Assembly (NCBI GenBank): GCA_946894095.1
Contig: OX335650.1
Span: forward strand, 20,186,001-20,250,000
Direction: 5' to 3'
DNA length: 64,000 nucleotides
Source: Incurvaria masculella
Lineage: Eukaryota > Arthropoda > Insecta > Lepidoptera > Incurvariidae
Every line of letters starts with the position of its first letter. The first letter of the stretch is position 1. Both the position numbers and the translations under genes were made by a program. Shown in pieces: positions 33,501 to 42,102 of the stretch. The notes under the pieces are model-generated. The model saw only the letters and a program-made list of their open reading frames with translations, was not told where the DNA came from and did no database searches.

Positions 33501-35060
33501 ATATTGACTACAACTTGCAATTCAACAATATTTAATGTCAGCAAACAGATTGCTTTAGGCATAGCAGATGGTAAGATTAAACATTTTGCTACAGCAAGGA
33601 AATTAATCAGTGCCATTCAATCGGTAAATGAGTTAAAATCTGTTGTTCATAATTTTATAAAAGAAATAAACATAGCAATAGAAAAAAAAGTGAATTCAGA
33701 CAAGATAATGTTGAACGATAGTGAACATATACAAGAATCGTTAAATAACCAAGTAGGAGACAATACCGATTTACCAGTTTTAGCAACCCAAGAAGATCCA
33801 CCAACAACCAATTTTGATGATGATATAGATCTTAAAAAGGGCCAGAATCCAAAAACCAAATCCAAAAACAAAAAAATAAAAAAGAAAAAAGATATTTCAC
33901 ACATATCTAAACAAGTAACTAATTGGATTTCTGATAGCATGCTTTCGAAAATAAGAGACACGATGGTGAATCCATTAATGCAAGCTGGTGTAAATTACAG
34001 CATGAATAAAATTAGTAACAGTCTAACAGAGACACTCGAGAGTGAAATTGAAAACTACCGATCATTAAAACGGATCTTACATCATGAAAACGAAGGCTAT
34101 ATTGGTCAATCTATTCATATGAACCAAACTTCAGAGGCTCTTTCTGTAAATGCGATAGAAAAAGCCGATCTTATAATTCAAGAGGCCCTATCTGGAAAGA
34201 AATGTGGGCTACCTCATTTAGGGGCTATAAGCGATGTTATTGGTCAACCCATAGAAGTTTACGATGAAATTGGAAATCTGAAATTTACAATTGGAGACAC
34301 AAAGTCCGGTCCACCATTACACATACAGCACCACAAAGACACCGAACATTACACTTCTATGGGAAACAAAGAACCCGCTGTTCAAGGGACAGACACGAAT
34401 ATGTGCCTTTTTAACGTCATAAGTGATCAAATTAAAGTAGATCCCGATGTATTAAAAGCACAGACCATCCAATGGATGGAATATAATAAATTGACATTGG
34501 CTAGACAATCCGCCGACATAACTAGACTACAAATGTATGACAGCATTAAACTCTGTCTTGGAGGTGCCCAGTATACAGGACAAAACCAAGGTGATGCTGC
34601 TCGTTATTTGGACGCTAGTAACAACACATTTGGATATAACATTGGAAAACAAAGTCACGTAAGAGGCCATGCTTCAGATCCTACAATACCTCAAGGTTTA
34701 TTATATGAATCCGTCCAAAATTATTCTACCACTGACCCTATAAAAGGTAAAACTGGATTCAAGTCCCGCGGGGATCAAGATTATGTAGCCCATTTTGCAT
34801 TAAGTCACCACAAAACTCAAGATAAAATGAAAATTTTGAACGAAGCTAACGACACTTGGGAAAGCCAACGGCAAACAGTGCATTTAACAGCAGCTGAACT
34901 CAAATTATCCTCCGTCATGGCCGAAAAATGGATCAATGGAACAAAGGTTGAACCCGATTTTGAATTGCGAAACATCGTTTTAGTCATACAACACACAGCA
35001 TCTGGATATGGTAAAAAAAATGACCCTGTTCATATTCAAACCATGTACCCCACAGAGTAA
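27540..35060 (+). CDS. Giant intronless SecA-like ATPase with membrane anchor, TPR-like and OTU-like regions
   Basis: 2506 residues in one exon. Seen: about six hydrophobic segments in residues 40-215; a long helical region to about 940; then a SecA-type motor. Motor motifs: Walker A GEGKT (K988, T989), VCYGPAIDFQADTLRDE (the place of SecA's TYGTNNEFGFDYLRDN), DEVD 1082-1085, WSNGLHQ with GLHQ at 1254-1257 (a SecA hallmark), TGT 1296-1298, AGRGTD 1414-1419, and motif VI QNFGRTSRTG with R1452 and R1455. All catalytic residues are present. After it: a TPR-like segment (about 1575-1640), a Gly/Ala-rich hydrophobic region (about 1795-1890), a Lys-rich patch (about 2098-2122) and an OTU-like tail with HYTS before D2285-T-N-M-C2289. 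Known: bacterial SecA is a soluble motor of about 800-900 residues. Inferred: horizontally acquired and kept under selection, acting at a membrane. Substrate and role unknown. Confidence 0.93.
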   Translation: MSKPIILNVAKMFLRFFITYTTKFYLHSIKALNYIKLFDLVSSSTSFIFIVILYLFGFNRYIVLQCFLIFLPFSISLLDYTLNWLSQTKVKTSEKKHTILKKRYILNVSLYLCIKLAWAYPHYLFVLSIFLTGFIAVDIFNHSYFLQICILTKIKIQNILQRTFLKESNFYKHLVVTIFLQLVIFGQQINSYILLDLNISLLLLSLYDCIDSSIIIHASLKYNFDISECDINRLVKDWNSSDTPEQQASLLLTMDRKCKLSKTLHREIIDLGSQKTQLMTNSFISMIFNGNIWYKDGISEANIQTVLKLMDIAELVNLSISNIDYNESMFRTCLKYFENHNLDLNKRLYISNILKNQIGLNPSYALRVEVINSLKKVALKEQGAPIQNKELLLSLTAFQCLKLILTELSEEFYQMYYLSNIRNHLTSSTSSKIRIEGDSSSNVRAISNLEKYLAEDSNKNVFSLLETISLMLAHKYSMDTAIFMIFHSKEWLKELLILLLLGKATEVDELGWNELKLKSFMEQVELLKDFINYHCSNLDEGISKIENLLRALINKQNEYNFNLSQIINILIVVQARFVHVDIILHSKNNDFIQELVDMEFVWLGKVCDDQNILGNKNSRAKEDSELHELHQMLKGYNISTINILLKKIKKNTNLSDLIYFFKMLNDCLLSDYSVHVFLEGLNSDSIYSWKLQLCNLIARDVITYEFPNYAKDLCKSTFSGTTNNVLEILKNKFNKAFENIPRKQDCLKHYNQHIKAELNDILIKNTDSSRKLVAALLDLEGKLAKLLCLDCWSIGNLAPLIHCLDSLVKIQAFTNTLEIITEYNLRYEDTLNDIIKKSTVNNMESNIFQFALKQKFSRPYEKSFEVLLRELNHLNLTKHNKYIQKRTLEKDYFDVLNAYKNTSILTNGNKCLFEWDVLEINNWAQTFKNNTSSTKEVSKSEKIAVLKRAMELSLQLELRSIQIMSVLIMINNETKKGRLAQINTGEGKTVIIAMIAAYHALHNHKVDIVTTSPVLAIPQSEQQKPFFSMLNLSVAHNVQNSSGYLADVCYGPAIDFQADTLRDECSKSGRRHGRKYDVVIVDEVDSMFIDGNNHIVKLSSDMPGMNNLETLLAAIMIQIDLVANYVQEGKDGKYYYLQSECRINADGTVNVEEVTPIPINCSIEDFIKDSTESHIRKLVRDISNVDKNYPFVDIPNHLREFVCNIQIPKWIDSAIKAKYRFEDTKHYVLREGKIMPVDAVNTGVVHENQNWSNGLHQFLQIKHGDYSKLYPETLTNNYISNIGYFKRYGKHIYGLTGTLGDVKSTEFLENIYGVDTVIVPPFKEKQHIELTPNIFNSQKEWYSNIVKNCITKLKCGRAVLVITKYIKEIDQLFELFCENDYETSKIIIFKTNEDVNLVEKVINPGEVILTTNIAGRGTDIRLNSCIQKNGGLHVCLTFLPINTRVEEQNFGRTSRTGNQGTSQLMIYQKNITDIVVLKNDREKTQHNLIAQAQNESYVVLSKEIIFQEFLNLLETIKGRNKLKKEVLVAIEERFALWLKLNEDFIHKEKRIDILRQFEDFKNTIFEDERQSKLIKNPYFHVVIGRELMVQHQFHDAIIEFTSAIKLDEHFAEHAFYNRGYCLLAKYGKYLTTNKVHIDGAINDLQKARKLIQKRETDLHLIQRASSAEVFSNQMQRKINLLNIQKQAIDLAIGPDQEVIQEQIDILIKRKTEIPKENNENIKEIMVSIETLKENGKEKGTIDIARKKGRNIEIKPMNISDCLPDDQIQAYRDEIDELNRNGFIGGFKVSEIKPIDWKAVFGLMVLGLGQLIAGAALAIYTLGSGATIAMSIISEGISDIITAIKDGIINRELNWATWAIQKAVSLVVSVVCAGMNAVKDVAQTACAGVNVLGRKVIDETVKSGWILVAKKVGTELAKGIAKEIVSDLANYGIDATLIPKIQEKIIEVIEGPIQDALKKNTYLKKMLELDSINDNNKYENYIKSEALNILTTTCNSTIFNVSKQIALGIADGKIKHFATARKLISAIQSVNELKSVVHNFIKEINIAIEKKVNSDKIMLNDSEHIQESLNNQVGDNTDLPVLATQEDPPTTNFDDDIDLKKGQNPKTKSKNKKIKKKKDISHISKQVTNWISDSMLSKIRDTMVNPLMQAGVNYSMNKISNSLTETLESEIENYRSLKRILHHENEGYIGQSIHMNQTSEALSVNAIEKADLIIQEALSGKKCGLPHLGAISDVIGQPIEVYDEIGNLKFTIGDTKSGPPLHIQHHKDTEHYTSMGNKEPAVQGTDTNMCLFNVISDQIKVDPDVLKAQTIQWMEYNKLTLARQSADITRLQMYDSIKLCLGGAQYTGQNQGDAARYLDASNNTFGYNIGKQSHVRGHASDPTIPQGLLYESVQNYSTTDPIKGKTGFKSRGDQDYVAHFALSHHKTQDKMKILNEANDTWESQRQTVHLTAAELKLSSVMAEKWINGTKVEPDFELRNIVLVIQHTASGYGKKNDPVHIQTMYPTE

Positions 35061-35820
35061 TTAACATGACTTTCACCGACTCCAGAAAATAATGCTACTA
35101 TGTTATGCTTTATGTATTATTTATGTCCGTTCACCGATTACTCCGTCAATTGTGAACGGATTTTGAAAATTATTTTATTGTTAGAAAGGATAAATTCTCA
35201 AGGTGGTCTCCAATTGTCACCAAGTCAGAATATGATGAGGGGATTCCATGGAAATCTAGGAAACCACCAAATTCCGTGCTGTATATTTAGTTCATTGGTC
35301 CAAAACCAAAGAACTAAAAATAAATTTTAATATATGTTTAAGATGATTGGATACCGAATAATAATTATTTGGTGTTGTTTATTTGTTTGAATATCCAAGA
35401 AGGTTAAACTTTTATGTTTCTTTACGAAATGTATAACTATATGGATGTATTTAATTGATATGATGCACATAAAATGTATCGTACATATTCTACACTGACA
35501 CCAAACATTGGGACAAGTTTCTAACAACATTCGATGAATTGTCTCGTAACTTTCTCGTAAACTTTTGGTTTCGGGTCTGTCTTCATTATTTTAGTTATTT
35601 CGAATGTATTTTCATCATTGCCAGTATAATACCATCAAATTTATTTGGGCACATGTTAAAGGCTCGAAATAATACGGAACCTCCATTCTGTCTCATGTCT
35701 GAAATGACTGGAGGACTGGTCCAAAATTGTTGAAATAACTGAAAAGGACAATAATGTCAAATTATATAAGACACATCAGGGTGGACAGCTCGGTGGAGAG
35801 ATTTAATTAATAATTATGTA
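35061..35820 (+). other. 3' flank of the SecA-like gene; candidate polyA signal and a common repeat
   Basis: AATAAA at about 35319-35324, some 260 bases after the stop, could serve as a polyadenylation signal. TTGTGAACGGATTTTGAAAA and AAGGTGGTCTCCAATTGTCA look like parts of a common lepidopteran interspersed repeat, so the native 3' UTR may be shorter. Confidence 0.35.
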
Positions 35821-36350
35821 TTCATGAGAGCAAAAGCGATGAAAGTTCAGCTGAAGAAGAGTCTTCTTCTTCTTCTTCTTTTTAACCGACTTCAAAAAAG
35901 GAGGAGGTTATCAATTCGTCTGTATGTTTATTTTTTTTTGCTTTTTTTTTTGGAGGGATGTTATATCCCGGTTGGCAATCGGTCCCTTCAGACTCATTTC
36001 TGCCAGCGTCACGTTATGAAATATGTATATATAATATATATATATTCTTTTATTGAACATTATATTGTCAGTTATTATTTTTGTTCTTTCTTCTTTTTTC
36101 CCATTCTTCAGTTTTTTGTTGAATTGTTTATTTTTCTTTTAGATAAGTATTTTATTTTTAATTTTGTTTATATTTTTATTTTATTGGATTTTATGAATGA
36201 TGACATTATTCTTAAAACAGATGTACTAGAGCTTACCAGAAGGCTTTGTAAATTAGTGGGTAGAGGAATATTAAATTTTGATAATTGCTCATATAAAGCA
36301 ATTGTTTTATTAACTTAAATTATGGTTTGAAGCCAATAACCTACTGTTAA
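35821..36350. repeat. AT-rich repeat with AACCGACTTCAAAAAAGGAG motif
   Basis: CTTCTTCTTCTTCTT, then TTTAACCGACTTCAAAAAAG and GAGGAGGTTATCAATTCGTC, a string frequent in lepidopteran genomes. A shorter relative is at 13219. The 164-codon ORF across it is dominated by Phe, Leu and Tyr from T-rich DNA and is probably not coding. Confidence 0.55.
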
Positions 36351-36824
36351 ATGTCAGTAAAACGAATTTGGATGTTCTGGGGTGATGCAGCGGAAGTTAA
36401 TCGGATATTTGTGTTACAGAAAAGAGCACTGCGATGCATGCTAGGAATGAGGATGAGAGACTCCTGTAGAAAGGTTTTTAGTGACGTAGGAATTTTGACT
36501 TTACCAAGTGCTTATGTTTTCCAAAACTTATGTTACGCGAGGAAACATATACATGACTCCACCCTTAATAGTGATGTTCATAACCATAACACAAGACACA
36601 AGAACAATGTTAAAGTGATTAGTCATAAATTAGCTAAAACATCTAAGAGTTTTATATGTAACAGTGTTAGATTTTATAACAAATTACCCGAAGAGGTCAG
36701 GGAGTTAAGTGAAAAAATGTCTAAGGCTAAGATTAAGAAATTCTTAACACAAAAGGCTTATTATAGTGTTAAAGAGGCCCAAGTTGATAAATTTGAAATT
36801 CCTGAGATTTTGACCACATGCTGA
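36351..36824 (+). pseudogene. LINE ORF2 C-terminal fragment (Jockey/CR1-like)
   Basis: 157 codons open: VLQKRALRCMLGMRMRDSCR, ILTLPSAYVFQNLCYARKHI, NHNTRHKNN and VRFYNKLPEEVR. These fit the conserved tail of Jockey/CR1-type reverse transcriptases (LQKRAIR..., PS.YI, HNYNTR, YN.LP). The catalytic part is missing. A 5'-truncated insertion is the simplest reading. Confidence 0.85.
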
Positions 36825-37584
36825 CTGGGTACCAAACGTATCCTACTATAACATTGACTTTTTTTTTTTACTAATTTTGACACTCGATACATTATGTATC
36901 CATATTATTTTTATGATAAATACTACGTGTAGTATGAAATTACTAACAAATTAATATTGATTTGATACAATTTCGTATCAATAATGACGAGGGCTCTGTA
37001 CACCCGAACTGTATTGAAGCGTTATTTAACTGTAGGTGTTGGTCAGAATCTCTTTCAGGAATCTTATTCGTATATGGTTGCTCTCAAACCATTGTACTCT
37101 TAATTTTCTGTAGGTGGTAGCATTTAAAGTGTAATATTATATAGTTTTTTTTTTTTAGCTGTAAGAATAATAATGTATTTTGTATTTTGACTCTTTGTTT
37201 ACAGGTCACTGTAGTAGTTCATGACAGAAATAATCGTATTAAAACTAAATCGTACAGAGCTTTCACAACTTTTTCATGTTGCAACTGGAGTAGTGCATCG
37301 CTTTAAGGTCCCTACTTGCGGCGACGCTGGGTTCGGGTCTCCTCTTTCCCTAAAATATGGTTGATAGAGGCGATGGCTGTGCCTGGCGTGATGCTCGTGA
37401 ACGGGTGCTGTTTGTGGGGACTGGCTTGCTCCAATTGGCAACATTCTAGATGGCGGGCATGGTCTTTACTAATAAACTGATATTTGTCATGAACTGTTGC
37501 ATATGACATGAATTGCTGATTCTCGTCAATTCATATTAATTTAGCGTGTTTATCTGTGAGTCTAAATACTTTTGTAAATTTAGA
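36825..37584. other. LINE 3' tail and unassigned DNA
   Basis: TACTATAACATTGACTTTTTTT after the 36351 fragment is probably its 3' UTR. The rest (36.9-37.58 kb) holds no recognisable gene. Confidence 0.4.
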
Positions 37585-38718
37585 CTAAGTGGACGTTGAA
37601 AAAAAAACCAGCGGAGATTCTTTCCAGTTCTTCTTCGCTGGGATTTCCGCGAACTGGCTAATGATAAAATATGACAAATCCGAGTGCAGTGTACTGTCTA
37701 TGGATGATGAATAAACAATAAACAATAAACAATTATTGATTGGGCATGCAAAAATAATATGTTCAGAGGTACCATCGTCCAGTCCACATTCACACAGTGA
37801 TGAATCTTTTATACGTAGTTTAGCTAGATGAACCGGAGTGGAGACATGTCTGATTCTAAGTCTGCTTATTACTGAAGTCTCTAATTTATTTAATTTATGT
37901 TTGTAAAACCATGGTTTTGGAGGTATATCGGGTTGGATTTTAAAATAGTATCTACCCTTATGGACACGAGTTCTTTTCCATAGTTTGAGCCAGATGTTAG
38001 CGAGATGGACTTTTGAAAGATTTACTAGATCATAGCAGTATTTTTTATAGTTAGATTTATCCCCTCTGATAACCGCGTCTTTTGCACAATCATCAGCAAT
38101 ACTGTTACCAGCTATTGAAGTATGACTTGAAACCCAGGTTATTACAACATCTATATTATTCAAAGATAATTCATATAATATTTCTCTAATTTGTGTACCG
38201 AAAGTACTGTGAATTCGGCTTTTGAAAGAATTTTGTAAAATAGATTGAAGCGAGCTTTGAAAATCTGATATTATAAGAATCTGTTTTATTGAACGATGTG
38301 ATTCAATATAATGTAATGCTTCAAGAATTGCATTGACCTCCCCTGTAAAGACTGAAGCTTCTGGAGGGCTCTTTGTTTTACATATTGCGTTAGTATTGTG
38401 GTGAAAGAATGCTGAACCTACGCTACCTTCCTGTGTTAATTTTGATGCATCAGTATAAATATATTGCCAGTTTTGGTAGTGTTCCTGTAACCAGGCATTA
38501 AATTTAGTATTAGCGGGTGGAGAGTCTTTATCAATATCAATATTAGTTATTGATTTAGGGGAAAAAAATAAGGCTTTATAAGAGGACTCAAATAATGGAA
38601 GAGTTTCAGATCTATGCGTTGGAGCTTTAAGGTTACGGAATTTACGATAACTTTTTACTAGTCTAGGAGATACTTTATTTTCCCAGTATGGTTTGTTAAG
38701 TGTATAAAAGTTTGGGGA
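37585..38718 (-). pseudogene. Non-LTR retrotransposon RNase H domain and C-terminus
   Basis: An open frame of 377 codons on the minus strand with no Met at its start. It contains YIYTDASKLTQEGSVGSAFF, FTGEVNAILEALHYIESH, ILIISDFQSSLQSIL and WVSSHTSIAGNSIADDCAKD. These are the RNase H core residues (D in YTDAS, E in GEVNA, D in ISDFQS, and D in NSIADDCA). It is followed by CECGLDDGTSEHIIFACP, a zinc-knuckle-like C-terminus. The reverse transcriptase that should precede it is absent: the frame begins just after a stop at 38721, beside the endonuclease fragment. RNase H at the C-terminus fits I-like LINEs rather than TRAS/SART. Confidence 0.88.
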
Positions 38719-38729
38719 TCAATGAATGA

Positions 38730-39140
38730 TTAGAGAATTGAATGGTTGAATGGTGAATTTTTAAGTGGGATGAACGCATCGGCTGCTGCAATCAAAGCTT
38801 CAGAGAGTTGAGTATATATATTCTGAATTGAATCAATGGAGGGACTAGTAAGTTTTTTGATGCAATCATCAATAGCATTTTTTAAAAAGTACCAATCAGC
38901 CTTAGATACCCTGTATTTTTGTAAAGGTTTCCGTTGAAGAGGAGTCGGACAATGTGTGAGAAGAGAAATAAGTAAAGGAAAGTGGTCGCTACCGTGCGTG
39001 GAAGAGAGAGGTTTCCAGGAAATGATTGAAGCAAGGTCTGGGGTACATAATGTAAGATCAATTGCACTATCATTTTGATAGGGTGACACCCTTCGAGTTG
39101 GCGAACCATCATTTAATAAACATATTTTAATATCATCCAT
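38730..39140 (-). pseudogene. Non-LTR retrotransposon endonuclease, C-terminal half
   Basis: LNDGSPTRRVSPYQNDSAID, LTLCTPDL and HGSDHFPLLI match the C-terminal half of the AP-endonuclease-like domain (SAIDLTL and GSDHFP motifs). The N-terminal half is missing; the frame joins gag-like sequence almost directly. With the missing reverse transcriptase this gives two internal deletions in one element. Confidence 0.85.
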
Positions 39141-39149
39141 TATTTCTAC

Positions 39150-39980
39150 AACTTTATTGCCAAATTAAAAATTGTGATGGTTTTGAGGTATAGGAAGGAG
39201 TGGACGTTACCGCATTTGCATAGGATCTTGTTGTAGTTGGAACGTCGCGAGATGTTTCAGCATATGATAAAGATTTTTGGGCCAAATTATTTTTAATCAA
39301 ATTTTGTCTCTCAAACTCAGGGCAGTTCTTACTTATGGCAAGATGATTACCACCACAGGTGATTCAACTGAGAGGGGAACTTTCCTCTTTGCAAGAAGCA
39401 CCAGTATGTTCCTGCCCACAATTGTAGCATCTGGGTTTTGACCTGCATAGTGATTGCGTGTGACCAAAACGACAACACTTGTACTGTGGGATAAATAATT
39501 AGGTATACAATTATACAATTAAACTGGTAAACTAGTATATATAATAAAAACCCTTCGGACGGTTGCCACGTAGGAGGATTATTTTTTTTATCTTTATAAT
39601 TGAGCCGCCTAGCATTAATAACCGACCCGAAGCCCTCTGGTACTTGAATTTCCTCAATAATTTGGTCAGGGGTCCAGTCACGGGGGATCCCCCTCACAAT
39701 ACCCATTTTTGTTACGTTAAATGTTGGTATAAACGCTTTATATTTTTTTTCCGTAAGGAATTTCTGCCCCATGGGCTGTTTCAAATTCCATGGATGTTTT
39801 ATTTCTTCCAATGTTTTTGATTCCCTCTTTAGTGATATCTTTTATGTTGTATTGTCTTAGAAAAAGGCCAAAAGTAATGGGGTTCAGGGGTGGTACCTGA
39901 AGTTGGAGACGGCTCAAATTTTTGGACGTGAATGATAAAAGGACTTTTATCTTGTTGATTCGAGAGTCGCATCGGAGTTA
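39150..39980 (-). pseudogene. Non-LTR retrotransposon gag: central part and zinc knuckles, frameshifted
   Basis: Minus frames include MGIVRGIPRDWTPDQIIEEI, VPEGFGSVINARRLNYKDKK, then CCRFGHTQSLCRSKPRCYNC, GQEHTGASC and CGGNHLAISKNCPEFERQ. The last three are a run of CCHC knuckles of an ORF1 (gag-like) RNA-binding protein. A TGA after SSPLS and several frameshifts inactivate it. Confidence 0.85.
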
Positions 39981-40268
39981 AGTTATTTTTTTGAGATTGC
40001 CTTGCATTCTTGGAACGGAAGGGATGCAGGAACTGGGATCTTGGCAGGAGCGTGTTCGGCGTCCGAAACTTGAAGGGAAGACTGTGATGTGGAGATTTCT
40101 TCTGGTTCTTGGGATGTGGAAGGAGTTGGATGTTGTTTAATTTTACGTTTCGCATCTTTAGTTTTTCTTTTTCTTTTGCCAGAAATCGAGGAAGTATCCA
40201 TATTGTAATTTTCGGAAAGAAGATAATATTTATTAGAAATTTCCACGAATTGACTCGCCTCAGGAGGA
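39981..40268 (-). pseudogene. Non-LTR retrotransposon gag, part after the telomeric tract
   Basis: Open frame on the minus strand: PPEASQFVEISNKYYLLSEN, MDTSSISGKRKRKTKD and further. It starts inside the (CCTAA)n tract with no initiator Met. Confidence 0.7.
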
Positions 40269-40269
40269 G

Positions 40270-40434
40270 TTAGGTTAGGTTAGGTTAAGTTAGGTTAGGT
40301 TAGGTTAGGTTAGGTTAGGTTAGGTTAGGTTAGGTTAGGGTAGGGTAGGTTAGGTTAGGCTAGGCTAGGTTAGGTTAGGTTAGGTTAGGCTAGGCTAGGT
40401 TAGGTTAGGTTAGGTTAGGTTAGGTTAGGTTAGG
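40270..40434 (+). repeat. Interstitial telomere-type (TTAGG)n tract, about 33 units
   Basis: 165 bp of TTAGG repeats with a few variants (TTAAG, TAGGG, TAGGC). TTAGG is the telomere repeat of most insects, including Lepidoptera. It lies within the gag ORF of the minus-strand LINE: the coding sequence continues on both sides. Confidence 0.97.
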
Positions 40435-40497
40435 GTTTTGTTTGGTAAGTTCCCTTTTCGCCTTCGTGCGGGCAGCGCCTTTGGTAGGCGTGCCCAT
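40435..40497 (-). pseudogene. Non-LTR retrotransposon gag, N-terminus before the telomeric tract
   Basis: Minus-strand ATG at 40497-40495 opens MGTPTKGAARTKAKRELTKQ, then Asn-Pro, and runs into (CCTAA)n. The basic composition and position fit the start of the gag that resumes at 40268. Confidence 0.5.
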
Positions 40498-41029
40498 GAC
40501 GCTAAGTTAGCAACAGTTCAATTATAAGTACATAGGTACTAGGCAGTCAACGAAAATTATAGTATATGAACTAAACACTACACTAATTATTTTGCTTAGT
40601 GGCCTCTGTCTCAATAGAAGAGACATTTTGCCAATGTCGAGTTTCGCTTTTTATTCTTTTTGTAGGTACTACAATTATGGACTAACTATACTTCTTACCT
40701 AACTTACATTTGGAGGTAGCACATACCAATAAAAATATCATATTAAAATTAAAGTTAGTAAGCTTGGACAATGATTGCCACATTACAATGGTATAAATAA
40801 ATCATAAATGTAGATATAATGATTAATATGTAATTATGATACTATGTACTAAACGAAGTAAGACAAATATAATAAAGTATTACGTGCAATATTGTCTTTT
40901 GGATTTCATCTGTATTTTGTTATTTTTCACTTTTGGACTCTTTGAGAAGCCGGTTGATTTTTTTTTAAAGACAATATTTTTTTTTCAGGGAACGAGGTGC
41001 AAAATGTACAAGTTACATATTTATGTCAA
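40498..41029. other. No gene recognised
   Basis: Would contain the 5' UTR of the minus-strand LINE if that element is full length at this end. AT-rich otherwise. Confidence 0.35.
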
Positions 41030-41092
41030 ACTAGCTGAGGTGCCCGGCTCTGCTCGGCTCAATGTTATTTTGTGCTTATGTCGGGCTGAATT
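41030..41092 (-). mobile_element. Helitron-like 3' end
   Basis: AAACTAGCTGAGGTGCCCGG followed by CTCTGCTCGGC is the reverse complement of the CCGAGCGGAGCCGGG...CTAGTTT terminus. Confidence 0.55.
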
Positions 41093-41094
41093 GA

Positions 41095-41262
41095 TTGACA
41101 CGCATGGAAAACACGGACGTTTTTCTTTGCCGATTCGACCATCTTAAATTCAGTGCGATCGTTGGTAACTCAGGCGGGATTAACCCTACCACCTAGTTAG
41201 TGAGAAGAGGGACCTAAAGTTTCACGTGTAATCCACACAACAGCCAGCCTCAACATCCAAAA
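41095..41262 (-). mobile_element. SINE body fragment (5S-type junction)
   Basis: GGAAAACACGGACGTTTTTC, AACCCTACCACCTAGTTAGT and CAGCCAGCCTCAACATCC. The last block is the junction also seen at 5640 and, as CCAGCCTCTCTCAACGGTCG, at 58740. Confidence 0.65.
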
Positions 41263-41409
41263 CGGCTAAAGCTACAAATCTTTTCCATTCTGTGTTCGTG
41301 ATTCTGCTCTTTGACAACGATTTACCAGTGGCCCTCGATCAAAGGTCTCAGAAAATTGGTCGCAACATGTGAAGCTTACGCAGATAGGCATGGCCTTATT
41401 TACAATATA

Positions 41410-41912
41410 AAAAAAGACTGAGATAGTGGTGTTCAGGTCGGGCAAGGGTCCGAGTCATGTTCCGCCAGTATACCTGAATGGCGCTGCTATCAGGGTGGTA
41501 GACCGCTTCCGTGACCTGGGCCACATTGTCACGGGGGACATTAGGACGATGCCGATATGGAGAGAGAGCGGAGATCTATCTCGGTCAAAGCCAACATGCT
41601 GGCCCCATGGAGGTGAAGAAATAACTTCACCTTTAGGCTGGCCCGTAGGTTTGTGTTGTGCTCGTTGGACGTAAAAATGACGTTGTTCAAAAGCTTCTGT
41701 CAGTCGCTGTATACCGGTCAACTTTGGACAAATTATACAGCGCGTGCATACAACGCACTTCGAGTACAATATAACAACGCCTTCCGAGCACTGCTGCGTC
41801 TGCCTCCCTGGTGCAGCGCCTCAGGTATGCTTGCGGAGCACAGAGTGGACGATTTCTATGCGCTACACCGTAAGTCGATTGGGAGTTTCACTGCAAGGAT
41901 ACTGAAATAACG
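41410..41912 (+). pseudogene. LINE reverse-transcriptase C-terminal fragment
   Basis: Two frames read VYLNGAAIRVVDRFRDLGHI and VKMTLFKSFCQSLYTGQLWT followed by NYTARAYNALRVQYNNAFRA. Phrases of the type VDRFRDLGHIVT and LFKSFCQSLYTGQLW are usual after the catalytic core of insect endonuclease-reverse transcriptases. Broken by frameshifts and 5' truncated. Confidence 0.8.
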
Positions 41913-42102
41913 AAACTCTCTAGTCGCCGGTGTAGCCACGGATATGACTTGTCCTTTTTATACTTTCTGGAGCCGTAAAGTGTCTTCAGGTAACAGTTGA
42001 CGCACCTTCTGAATGTTTGTTTAATTTAATTTACTGTAATTTATATGGATCTTGCATCTGAATTAAAAGAATTTATTATTATTATTATTATTATCATTAT
42101 TA

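Noticed and set aside
27540..35060. Bacterial contamination as the source of the SecA-like ORF
   Set aside because: Insect repeats lie directly on both sides, there is no bacterial gene neighbour or ribosome-binding-site spacing, and a diverged partial copy sits in the same repeat-rich DNA 9 kb away.
35824..36318. 164-codon ORF
   Set aside because: Composition follows T-rich low-complexity DNA and an interspersed repeat; no motif found.
40270..40434. A true chromosome end
   Set aside because: The tract is short, has variant units and is flanked by coding sequence of a single LINE on both sides.
37585..40497. TRAS/SART telomere-specific LINE
   Set aside because: It has a C-terminal RNase H domain, which those families lack, and its ends are not in TTAGG.
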